Shown here piece after piece: positions 1-9,827 of a stretch of 64,000 nucleotides of DNA (position 1 is its first letter; each line of letters starts with the position of its first letter). The notes under the pieces were generated by a model. That model was not told the origin of the DNA, searched no databases, and saw only the letters and a program-made list of their open reading frames with translations. Made by a program: the position numbers and the translations under genes. The DNA comes from Ottelia alismoides (taxonomy: Eukaryota > Streptophyta > Magnoliopsida > Alismatales > Hydrocharitaceae): assembly GCA_037367405.1 (NCBI GenBank), contig JAZKJV010001870.1:434001-498000 (forward strand). The letters run 5' to 3'.

Positions 1-1277
1 GAAAAGATGATGATGATGCATATGCATTTTTTTGTATTTTTCAAAAAGATTTTTCAAGTATTTTTGGATTTTAATTTTGCAAATGTTTTTGGAATTTTTA
101 AAAATAAAAAGATTTTGGCTGAAAACTAGGTGAAAACTATGTACACGGGAGTGCTTCTTATATCTACAAGAAGTGGATTTTAAGAATTTACAGGGTAAAT
201 GCTCAATTTTATACATATATACATAGTGGATTTTAGTGAGACGTAAGTATTCCTCAAGCTTATTTGACACAGGTTTTTCAAATAATATTTGAAGACTATA
301 GTCCAAAATAGTTTTTACAAACATTTTTGCAAACATGTACACACATTTGAGAATCATTTTGCGAAGGCTTTCAAAACAGTATAAATAGATTTTTCAAAAT
401 ATTTTTGCAACATTTTTCAAACTGTTTGCAAATCATTTTTCAAACATTTTCTTTCACACAAAGAAAATAAATTTTACAAACCACACATCTTTACAAAGGT
501 TGAAAACATGTAACAAAACGTTTTCAAAATAGTTTTCAATAGATGTTCACAAAGATTTTCAAACTATTTTTCAAACATTTTGCAAAAAACATTTTCACCT
601 AGTATATACAAAAAGAATTTGAGGAATAACCACATCTTTTTATTAAGGATTTTTAAAGAATTACTAGCCATATTATTAAGAAAATACGAAAGTACGAGTT
701 ATGGCTAAAGTATATACGCAGTATATACGACCCCCCTATACTTAGCCTGAGCTATGTCCTCATAGATCGGAGAGAAAAGAGAAGACATAACTCGTACTAA
801 GTATAGACAAGTCTAAAGAATAAAGGAATAAGAGATGAATGAATAAGAAGTTGACTGTCCCCCCTATACTTAGGATCAAATAATCCTAAGTATAGCAGAC
901 TATACACAAAGCAGGGAGGGTCAAGGGTGGGAATGAACAGATCGTACTCAGATTGTCTCCCCCTATACTTAGGGTAAAAATATCCCTAAGTATAGACAAG
1001 AAGAGGAGACAATGGAGAGGATTGCAAAGAATAGAACAACTCGGGGTGCACACCCCCCCTATACTTAGGACAAAGTACGTCCTAAGTATGGAAAATTGTC
1101 TACAAGGGTGGCATCTTTTTTATAGATAAAGAAAATAGAAAAGGAAAAGAAGAAAAGAAGAAAAGAAGAAAAGAGATTGACAGATGAAAACATGATATAG
1201 ACAGATGGTCTGTACAGCGGAAAATGGAATTGATCACCATGTATGAGATGCAGATGATGTGAGTCAAAGTGCACATC
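1..1277 (-). other. 3' UTR of element A
   Basis: Non-coding tail downstream of the pol stop. Positions 1-720 are A/T rich and packed with degenerate ttttcaaa-like units, a composition also seen in the 3' UTR of element E (46960-47760). Positions 731-1091 hold four hairpins (annotated separately). Positions 1100-1277 are a pyrimidine-rich stretch (sense strand) that aligns with the segment just after gag in element E. No coding potential beyond short chance ORFs. The polypurine tract and 3' LTR are not in the window. Confidence 0.75.
731..1091 (-). repeat. Array of four polypurine-tract-like hairpins, element A
   Basis: Four inverted repeats lie at 731-806, 859-895, 959-995 and 1053-1091. Each starts on the plus strand with a run of 5-7 C followed by ctatacttagg and ends with cctaagtata(g). 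On the sense (minus) strand each is a 10-13 bp stem ending in a G-run, resembling the aagtatagggggg tract next to the LTR of element E. The unit at 731-806 is longer, with extra pairing between gagctatgtcct and agacataactc. The same four units occur in the same order in elements E and B. Confidence 0.85.
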
Positions 1278-2999
1278 TCATACCAGAAGAATGGGGGCAA
1301 CGTCAATGGTCGGCGGATCATGATCTAGATATAGTTTCAGGCATTGACTATTGACGCGGAAAATAGAGGAAGATGACGGTTCGGATATGTCGATGCTGCC
1401 ATTGTCATGTACCTTCCTGACCACATACGGACCTTTCCACTTGCTCTGTAATTTCCCTGGAAATAATTTCAGCCTGGAATCAAACAACCATACTCTCTGA
1501 TCTGGCTCAAACTGTTTATGGCTGATATGTGAATCGTGCCATGTCTTCACTTTCTCCTTGTACTGTAGGCTGTTGGAAAAGGTTGTATCTCTCAGTTCTT
1601 CCAGGGCTGCCAATTCTGCTCTTCTCTGTTCTCCTATACTCTCGGGATCTAACATTAACTCAGTGACTGCATAAAAAGATTTGTGCTTGATTTCCACCGG
1701 CAAATGGCATGGCTTGCCAAAGACGAGTCGAAAGGGAGATGTCCCCAATGGATTCTTGAAAGAAGTCCGATAAGCCCACAAGACCGAGTCCAAAAGCTGT
1801 GACCAATCCTTTAGGTCTGGGAGGACAACCTTCTGCAAGATAGTTTTTATCTCCCGGTTTGATACTTCGGCAAGACCATTAGTCTGAGGGTGATACGGTG
1901 TGGCAACCCGATGGTCAATGCCGAACTCATCTGCAAGGGCTCTAACCTTGTCATTGATGAAGTGAGACCCCCCATCTGAAATCAAGACTCTAGGTACCCC
2001 GAAGCATGAAATGATATTTTTCCTTAAAAATTTGCATATAACATCTATGGCTCGGGCAGGGATGGCCTCAACCCATCGGCTGACATAATCCACAGCGAGC
2101 AAAATATGCTCGAATCCCTGACTCTTAGGAAATGGGCCCATGAAATCAATCCCCCATGCATCAAAAACCTCACAAAAGTGAATGGGTTGCATGTGCATCA
2201 TGTCTCTCTGTCCGCAGGTTCCCATCTTCTGACAGACAGTACATCTCTTCACGAACTCATCGGAATCCTTGAAGAGAGTAGGCCACCATAGGCCGGATTG
2301 ATGCACCTTTTGTGCTGTCCTTATTCCAGAATGATGTCCTCCTGCCTCAAGATTGTGGCAGTATGTGAGGACGCTCTGCTGCTCTTCTTGAGGAATGCAC
2401 CTCCTCCAGATGCTATCCCCTCCTTCATGATAAAGGATGGGATCCTCCCAATGGTAAAACTTGGCCTTAGCTAGGAAGGTCTCAAGTTTCTGCCTGGGCC
2501 AACCCTGAGGGACCGTCTTGGCAACAACATAGTTTACAAAGTCGGCATACCATGGGAGTGAGGTGACCGCGAAGATCGCCTCGTCTGGAAATGTCTCTGT
2601 GATAGGTGTGTTGGGCTCAGATTCCTCAAGATTCTCCAATCTGGAGAGATGATTCGCCACCACATTCTTGACTCTAGGTTTGTCCTTAATCTCAATATCA
2701 AATTCCTGGAGCAGAAGGATCCATCTGGTCAGACGTGCTTTGGCATCCTTCTTAGCGATTAAGTACCTGATGGCGGTGTGATCAGTGTAAATCGTCCCTC
2801 TAGATCCGAGAATATAAGATCTGTACTTATCCAAAGCAAAGACTACAGCCAGCATCTCTTTCTCAGTCACAGTGTAATTCTGTTGGGCGACATCCAAAGT
2901 CCAGTTGGCGTAGTGAATGGCAAAAGTTAATCCATCCCTCCTCTATCCAAGCACAGCCCCAACGGCAAAATCTGAAGCATCCATCATGATCTCGAATGG
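1278..2999 (-). pseudogene. RH-INT: RNase H and integrase of element A
   Basis: RNase H is recognised by MMDASDFAVGAVLG (interrupted by the TAG at 2943-2945), YTVTEKEMLAVVFALDK, YTDHTAIRYL and the C-terminal NVVANHLSRLE. Integrase follows with a zinc-binding HHCC arm (CHNLEAGGHHSG then CTVCQKMG) and a core with GIDFMGPFP, LISDGGSHF and GLAEVSNRE, so all three acidic catalytic residues are present. A C-terminal segment contains WLFDSRLKLFPGKLQSKWKGPY. The 539-codon run from 2897 to 1278 is open. There is no chromodomain, as expected for Athila. Confidence 0.95.
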
Positions 3000-3923
3000 A
3001 AGAGACCAATCGGGTGGATGAAGGACAGGAGCTGAAACAACCATATTTTTGAGAGTCTCAAAGGATGCAAGACACTTATCATTGACAATAAACTTGGTGT
3101 CTTTTGTCAGCAAGTCAGTAAGCGGTCGGGCAATTCTACTGAAGTCCTGAATGAACCGTCAATAGAAACCGACATGCCCCAGAAAAGACCGCAACTGACG
3201 CAAATTGGACGGTGGATTGAGTTTTCTGATGATATCCACCTTGGCCGGATCGACCTCCATGCCCCTGTTGGAGACGATATGACCTAGGACCGTCCCTTAA
3301 GTCACCATAAAATGGCTCTTCTCCCAAGATAAAACAAGATTGACCTCAATGCAGCGTTGAAGCACACGGTCTAGGTAGTCAAGACAAGCATCGAACCCGT
3401 CGCCATAGACCGAGAAGTCATCCATGAAGACCTCTAAACAGTCACCCACCATGTCCGAGAATATGGACAACATGCACCTTTGGAATGTCGCTGGAGCGTT
3501 GCATAGACCAAAGGGCATCCGTCTGAAAGCATACGTCCTAAACGGACAGGTGAATGTCATTTTCTCTTGGTCTTCGGGCGTAATGGCCACTTGATTATAT
3601 CCAGAGTACCCGTCAAGAAAGCAGTAATGACTCTTCCCGGCTAGACGCTCGATAATCTGATCAATAAAGGGTAGCGGAAAGTGATCTTTCTTGGTGGCCT
3701 CATTCAATCGTCTGTAGTCCACACAGACCCTCCAAGAAGTGGGCACTCTGGTAGCGATCTCCTCTCCAGACTCATTGACAACTGTAGTGATACCCGTCTT
3801 CTTGGGTACCACATGTAGCGGACTAACCCATTTGGAGTCGGAGATAGGGCAGATAAAATCGACGCTCCACCATTTTGAAATTTCTTTCATAACTACGTCT
3901 CGAAGATTCGGGTTCAGCCGTCG
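3000..3923 (-). pseudogene. RT: Reverse transcriptase of element A
   Basis: RNA-directed DNA polymerase domain. Visible RT motifs in order: VPKK, RVCVDYRRLN, HFPLPFIDQ, FLDGYSGYNQ, RRMPFGLCNAPATFQ and the catalytic FMDD (3417-3428). The thumb/connection segment (LGH, then SFLGHVGFY) follows. Stops fall at 3297-3299 (just after SHFMVT) and 3159-3161 (within the FYxRF motif). All catalytic aspartates visible in this copy are present. The FMDDFSVYG wording is an Athila hallmark, in contrast to the FIDD of chromovirus element G. Confidence 0.94.
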
Positions 3924-3926
3924 CTA

Positions 3927-5261
3927 AAACTCACGTGACGGCCTAGATTCATCCTCAAGATAGATGGGGTGAGAGCACAGAGCCGGACTAATCCCCTGGA
4001 GATCAGCTATACTCCATCCGATTGCCTTGCGGTTTCTTTCAAGAACCTCCATCAGACGAGATTCTTGCTCTCCAGTCAAACCTGCTGAGATAATGACTGG
4101 GTGCATATCTGGCTCACCCTCAAGGAATCTATACTTCAACGAATGCGGCAGAGGTTTCAGTTCTGGACAACTGGGAGGTGGCAAATATGGCTTCTGATAT
4201 GTCTGTGTGAAGGCGACCAGGTCCACATGGGAGAACTCTCGCTCTGCATGAATATCTGACGAAGGGCGGCCTGCTGAATCATCGATAAATTGCACTGGCT
4301 CGCACTCTGTCATGGTTGTTGGCTCAGAAGGAATTAGACAAGGCAAATAATCATCAAAATCATCCCAATCGATGTCTGAATCCGAGGGATCAGAAGAAAA
4401 TGAACAAGAATGGAAATCATCGGCACCACTCGTCCCGACACTGTCAGCCTCAGGTGTATCCTCATCCAAGGGTGTGCTCTCCCGGCTCTTGACTGCCATG
4501 AGCTTTAGATATAGTGAATCTGTAGGCAAGGCGAGGGTTGGTGCTACAGGATCTATCCAGTTGGATTCATCATCAGTCATCACAAAATCACACGCCTGGT
4601 GGATGTCTAGCTCTTCCTCTGTCATCTGCGCGGCTTCACTTGACTGTTCCGAGCATTCTAACTCTCTGGCTCTGGTTTCCTCGATTGTCTCTATTTGTAT
4701 GGTTTCTCCCTCTACGCGAAAACAAACCTTCCCACTGTCATGATTGGTCACCGCCTTGGCTGCGGCCACGAAAGGACGTCCGAGAATGATGGGGGCATCG
4801 GTTACCGACTCAGGGATCTCCATGTCCAACACAACGAAGTCCACGGGGGATTTCAGGCCCTGAATGGTAACGACCACGTCTTTCAACAACCCCTTTGGCC
4901 TCTTAGTCGACCTATCAGCAAACTGAAGGACTGTCCTGCTCCTAAGAAGAGGACCAAACTCGAATCGGTCGAGTAAGGCTGCCGGAAGAAGGTTGATTGA
5001 AGAGCCGCTGTCTAGCAAAGTACGATCAAATTGCTGCTCCTGAATCTCGCATCTGACATAGGGAGCTCCTGCGTCTGGTCGCTTGGCTGGCAGCTTGTTC
5101 TGGATAGTGCAGCAAGTGGAATGAGTGAGCACATGGATCTGATCTCTGTGGTTCCTCCTCTTACTGCGGACTGTAGTCTTCTCTTTCAGGTTCTTTTTGA
5201 AGAGGGGAATGTGCTCAAGTGCTTCTTGTAGAGTCAGCTGGATATGGAATCTATCTATCAT
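3927..5261 (-). pseudogene. pro: Aspartic protease and acidic linker of element A
   Basis: The polyprotein-processing protease starts after a basic linker (KKNLKEKTTVRSKRRN). The catalytic motif LLDSGSSINLLP has its aspartate codon at 5010-5012, and the flap/C-terminal motif APIILGRPFV follows about 75 residues later. An acidic spacer of about 200 residues follows, then the segment LKPLPHSLKYRFL leading into RT, with SAGLTGEQESRLMEVLERN. This gene order and spacer are the normal Athila arrangement. The segment ends at an in-frame TAG (3924-3926). The protease motif itself is intact. Confidence 0.93.
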
Positions 5262-5321
5262 CTGATTGTCGAACTCTACTTGTTGCTCTTTTTTGGGATT
5301 TTCTCTTTTGTTCCCCTTTGC

Positions 5322-6326
5322 TCAGCGGAGTGCCTCAGGGAAAGGGATGGTAGGGGCCTCCACAGATGGAGGGCTAGGAATAGGTCCCTGTGCCTGTAAA
5401 GGAGGAGATTCCATAAGATAATCATCATTCAACACATATGGATCCGCAATGTGAACATAAACCTTTACTTTATTCATATTTTTGTTTTTCTTTTTGTTTC
5501 CACAGTCCATAGGTACAAAATGTGGGAACATCACAGAGGGAGGCTCAACAAAAGTAGATGTGGTGGCTTCAGTACCACCACCGGCGCCCGTCTTTGCGGC
5601 ATCAGCACCGCGCTCTAGCTCAGCATCCAAAATGGTGGCATCAACACCACCGTCTGCCTCTGGTATTGCGACGGCCTCAGTACCGTCGTCTGGAATTCCA
5701 TCATTGGTGGCATCAGCACCACCGTCCTCCTCATCATCCTTAGCGGCATCAGCACCGCTACTCTGCTCCTCTGGCGCTCCTGGTTCAGTTGGTGGTTGTC
5801 GCTCAGAAGAGGCGCCGCCTGCGGGCATCCTACCGCTCCTAGTAGTCACAAAATCAGCATCATAGAAAGAATAAGACATATCACTCAAATAGTCACTAGG
5901 AGAGGTGTCCTCTGTAAACTCTACCTGCTCAGACTTCCTTTTCAGATTGTTCGGGTTAGGTTCAATCTGAGCGGGTATGGCGGCCTTGCCTTTGATAATC
6001 TCCCTCATCTCCTGCCGGAATTCATCCATTTCTTTCCTGAAGGATGCTCGTTGTTCGGAGAGCAAGCGGGCAAGATCGTCTAAGGTTGGGTTCTCAAAAG
6101 CTGGGGCCTGAGAACCGGATGGTTGTCTCTGCTGGAACTGAGGTTGTTGTTGTTGCTGCTGGTACTGGGGGTGATGGGGGTAAGATAGATGAGGCTGCTG
6201 ACGCTGCCTCCACTGCTGTCCCTGATAGGCAAAACGAGGACCACTATGGTGCTGCTGCTGCTGGGCATACTGGGGCTATTGGTGTTGTTGTGGCTGGCCG
6301 TTCTGCTGTCCTTGAGCGGGATTCTG
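5322..6326 (-). pseudogene. Gag-protease linker of element A
   Basis: This in-frame continuation after the gag stop begins with a glutamine-rich tail, then a charged helix (LLSEQRASFRKEMDEFRQ, from 6065). The motif TTRSGR follows, then an acidic low-complexity stretch rich in GADA/GVDA units (5560-5790), then a lysine-rich segment (KKKNKN). Fragments of the same linker, recognisable by NPNN and RSGR, occur at 38885-39135, and its downstream part (IPFPGAL, then a lysine-rich run) occurs in element B near 13920. Function is unknown; it joins capsid and protease in the polyprotein. It closes with a TGA at 5322-5324. Confidence 0.8.
5562..5759 (-). repeat. Six-copy 36-nt tandem repeat forming short hairpins
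   Basis: Six 18-nt cores start at 5562, 5595, 5634, 5670, 5706 and 5742, with spacings of 33, 39, 36, 36 and 36, all multiples of three. On the sense strand each reads NNN-GGT-N-CTGA-like-GCC-NNN and encodes a G-(A/V/T)-(D/E)-A-(A/T/V) motif. The first and last codons of each core are reverse complements in five of six copies (GGT/ACC three times, AGC/GCT, GAC/GTC). The sixth (CGC/GCA) pairs at two of three positions. Each core can fold as a roughly 6 bp stem with a 6-nt loop. Confidence 0.85.
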
Positions 6327-8114
6327 CTACTGGGAAGAGGAGCCACCGTTGCCCCAACGGAATCCGAGATGATCACGACGAATCCCGGGCTGAGGGTACC
6401 GGTCGTACCATATCCCATTGACTTCCACCAATGGTTCCTGCTCAAAGGGGGCTGGAGGAAGAACTGCCAGTGGCTGCTCCGGCTGATAGACCACCATCTG
6501 TGTATCCTGAGATGGCGGCTGCACTGGATGATACTGTAGCAACGGGACCGGCTCTGCCTGGATGTGGTTGACCTGGAGGTACGAGACAGAGGGTTGTGAT
6601 GAGTTGCTACTGCTCGGATCAGCTCGTGATCTGGGAGGCTGCTGGGAACAAGTCTGTTCCTCCTGGATGCAAAGAATTTGCGTCTTCAGATCACTCATTG
6701 TCTTGGCAATTTGGTCCATCTGGGCCATGCCTTGCATCTGTTTCTTCTCGAGGATCTCGAGACGGTCCAGCTTCTCACTTATTATGCCCATGTCGGTTGC
6801 GGCTGATTCAGCTTGGGCTGCGGCTACCGACGATGTGTTAGGATCGGCATCGATGCGGGCGATCCTCTGAAATGATCCCACTCCTTGTGGGGGCTTCTGC
6901 TGTGTGTAAACACGGGCTTGGGCCATCACAGTTGAATTCTCTACCATTCCCTCGTAGATGGTCCAGACGTCGTCTTCACCCTTTGAAAAGTAAGACCCAC
7001 CGCAAGAGGCGTTGACAAGCCCCTGCAGCTCCGGTGTCAGCCCACAGAAGAAACTCTGAACTAAGTTGGGCTTGGAGATGTCATGATGTGGACACCGGTC
7101 GATGAGCTCTCGATAGCGATCCCAAGATTCATGGAATTGTTCATTTGGGATCATGACAAAGTTGCTTATCATAGCTCTGTCTGCGTTAGTCCGGCCGAGA
7201 GTGTAGTATTTCTTCAGATACGCGGTCTGGAGATCTACCCATGTATCGACGAATCGCCCAAGGTGTTTGAGCCAATATGCGGCTCTGTCAACCAATGAGA
7301 ACGGGAAAGCGATCATCTTGATCGTGTCCTCAGTCAGCAGCCTATCATGTATGGTACTGCAGATCATTTCGAACTCTTGGAGGTGGAGGTGTGGCTCTTC
7401 GGTCGGCAACCCATGGAATTTGGGTAGAAGCTGAATGGTATGGGGTCGCAGCTCGAAATCTCCATGTATCGGCGGAAGTCTGATCCAACGATGAGTGAGG
7501 GATGCGGCTGGATTGTGCGATTCCCTCATGATAGTCTGTGGCGATCTGTCAGCGTCGGGATCACCTCCTCCTGCATCAGGTCCTCCTCCTCCTCCACCGC
7601 CACCGCCCCCAGGTCGGTTTTCTCTCATCTGAGCTATCTCTCTCATGAGATCACCCATGAAGGTACCCTGGTCACGAATCTGCCTCTGCATAGTCTCCAG
7701 GGATGCAAGAAGTGAATTGTTGATAGTTGCCTGGTCAGTGAAGAATGGCGGGTGATCTTGGTCATCTGGATGCTCACCTCTGTCAGCCATCTCGGGATTC
7801 TCTGAAAAAGCAAAAGAGGTCATCTCAGGTGCTGTCGAATGTCCTGAACTCTGTGATGCAGTAAATTCTGACACTCCTAGACTGATGGAAGGAGAATGAG
7901 AAGGGTGGTCGAGGGGGAACAGGGTGGAGGTAAACTCAGGCTCGGAGAGTGGACTCTCCGAGGTAGTCCTAGATGAATGAGGAGGAGTGCTGGATAGCGG
8001 TGCTGACAAGGTCGTCCTAAGAGATCTCCGTCCTATCATCTTGATTATTGGGAAGAGCAGAGTGGATACAGAAGAAGAAGGAAGAAGGAAGAAATGAGAA
8101 GCAAAATTGCGCAC
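6327..8114 (-). pseudogene. gag: Gag region of element A
   Basis: 595 codons up to the first in-frame stop. A serine/proline-rich N terminus is followed by a glycine run (about residues 174-182), then the retrotransposon Gag domain (about residues 210-400). That domain includes HTIQLLPKFHG, KMIAFPFSLVDRAAYWLKHL and CPHHDISK, followed by a coiled-coil-like stretch (EKLDRLEILEKKQ). This is the structural particle protein. It aligns along its length with the gag of element E, including the glycine run before the domain, but is clearly divergent. No CCHC zinc knuckle is visible, which is usual for this lineage. Beyond the stop, a glutamine-rich tail continues in frame to about 6120. Confidence 0.92.
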
Positions 8115-9807
8115 AATTGTGATGTATTTTTGATCTTGATCTAGATAGAACTAGCAATCAAACACAAAACAGGGGTGAATTCACCAACTCAACACATGCA
8201 GCCGTGAAGGTTCGGCTTTTATCTTGTCGGTTTTAGCATGAATTCAGGAATTAATCTTTTCACGAGTCCTTAGAGCGCTACGCCTAAAGGAGAGAGAGTA
8301 CTGCCGGAAGAGTATCATGTACTTGTCCTCCTCCTGTGTAACTTATAGCTTGCGCTTTTTGAGGTCCTTGTAACCCTTCCTAGATCCCTACTCAGCCAAA
8401 GAATAAGAGAGGAAGCCAATAGGCGAAACCGATACTTCGGAACTCGCTCGCAACGGAATCACCCGTGAGCGTGCAAGAACCTACTCGGACGCGAGACGAT
8501 GAGACAGACACCCCCATGAAGGTGTGGCCTAGGCTCGATACTTCGGACAAGGTCGATGCTCTACACAATAGAGAGTCACCAATGTTGACCAAGCCCTACT
8601 CGTCCACGTACGATAGAAGCGCCAATACTTCGGAAATCCAGGCGATACACAAGGCAGCCACAAGCTGGGATTTTGGCTCTAATCCTTACGAAGCGCTCAC
8701 CTCACTTGGAAGGAAACCTTCCCATGCAACCTGAAAACAAGTAGGGTGTTACTCTCCCCAATCAATGAATCCAATTACCAATTTTATTTTTGGTCAAGGT
8801 TTTCTTAGCAGTCCCTTTTTTAATTTTTTTTGGTGTTATTCCTTCTTTTGAGTAGATTCAAATAAGCGCCTAACGATTTCTGTATTTTCTTGATCCTACT
8901 TTGTTCAAAAACAGAGGGAGAATAGAGTCGGAAAAGCCATGCAAGGCGATACAAAGATGGAAATCTCACCTTTGTGCCTAAATGATGGATGCAAAGTAAG
9001 AAGACTTACAGCGAATCCCAGCTCTCTCCATGCGGGATGCAAAGCAGAAATTTATAAACCTAATCTATATGCCGATATGCAATGCGGAAATCGTCCTAAG
9101 ATAGGCAACTGCTAGCGTGAAGAACCACAAGTCAACCACCGATCGTCGATCCTAAGAGTCCGGTCTAGACCCTCCCCTCCTCTTCTCGACACATCGAGTT
9201 CAGGAGTAGCGCTTGATGGGGAGGGCTCGCGGCGCGGCGAATCTAAGAAGGTGAGTCAACTGTTTAATTTAAACTAAGTCCAAGTACGAGCTATAGGTAC
9301 ATGCAAAGGTTATTAGTGTGTTTGGACCTAATTTAGTCGATCAAGCAGGCCTAAAACTAAGCGCTCAATCCATAAAAGAAAGTGAAAATGAAATCAAAAC
9401 CGGCAAATGACAGCGGTGGAAAACTCGTCAAAAACCGCGGTGAGCCCCCGGGTGAACAAACACCCGGAAATTAGGCCCGGTAGTCTGAATGTCCAAGTCC
9501 TGAGTCCTGTATTATTACAAATTAATGAATCACTCTCTCTCACAAAATAAAATGCAACTACTCTAAGCACTCTCTCTCACTCCTGCTCTCTCCTGCCAGC
9601 TTGGCTAAAGAATAGCCGGCTCCGCTTCCCAAGGATGCTTCGGGTCACCTAGGCGATCCGCCTTGCTCCACGGTCCCTCGCAAGAAGACAAGAAAAATAG
9701 TGGTCAGAAAGCTCAATCAATATATATCAAAAGTGCAAGAGAGATGAAGTAAAGCTATGGTAGACAACAAACACAAACAGACAAAAAGATGAACTACTCG
9801 CTGTTGC
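8115..9807 (-). other. 5' leader of element A, with a conserved block
   Basis: About 1.7 kb lies between the primer-binding site and gag. Positions 8200-8740 are strongly similar to 44230-44750 in the leader of element E, although the gags of the two elements are clearly diverged. The block contains an AGCCG...CGGCT hairpin (8200-8217). It is open on both strands: plus-strand frame 8465-8734 (89 codons) and minus-strand frame 8592-8392 (66 codons). The rest (8750-9800) shows no gene or clear motif. Confidence 0.7.
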
Positions 9808-9825
9808 TCCCCAGCAACGGCGCCA
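9808..9825 (-). promoter_or_regulatory. Primer-binding site of element A (tRNA-Asp type)
   Basis: Plus-strand tccccagcaacggcgcca, read on the minus strand as tggcgccgttgctgggga, lies two bases inside the LTR end. This is the usual Athila priming site, attributed to the 3' end of tRNA-Asp. The matching site in element E (43005-43022) differs at only one or two positions. Confidence 0.9.
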
Positions 9826-9827
9826 TT

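Larger units (their letters stand above)
1278..8114 (-). pseudogene. gag-pol: Gag-Pol polyprotein of element A, one frame with seven in-frame stops
   Basis: The whole of gag, protease, RT, RNase H and integrase stays in one minus-strand frame of 2279 codons, with no frameshift. It is interrupted by stops at 6327-6329, 6276-6278, 5322-5324, 3924-3926, 3297-3299, 3159-3161 and 2943-2945, before the natural stop at 1278. Six of the seven are TAG or TGA where a glutamine or arginine codon would differ by a single C-to-T change, the signature of methyl-cytosine decay. The first stop lies within a CAG run. A likely start is the methionine at 8039 rather than 8114, because the basic stretch RRSLRTT follows it. 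Inactive as read, but unusually intact for its surroundings. Confidence 0.93.

Noticed and set aside
731..1091. Regularly spaced repeats resembling a CRISPR array or rho-independent terminators
   Set aside because: Plant retrotransposon context; repeats are inverted, unequal in spacing and lie inside a 3' UTR. G-runs, not T-runs, follow the stems.
4372..4989. Plus-strand ORFs opposite the protease/linker of element A (also 5482-5865, 6044-6421, 7440-7715)
   Set aside because: Antisense shadows of the long minus-strand gag-pol frame; their translations are low complexity or unlike any family.
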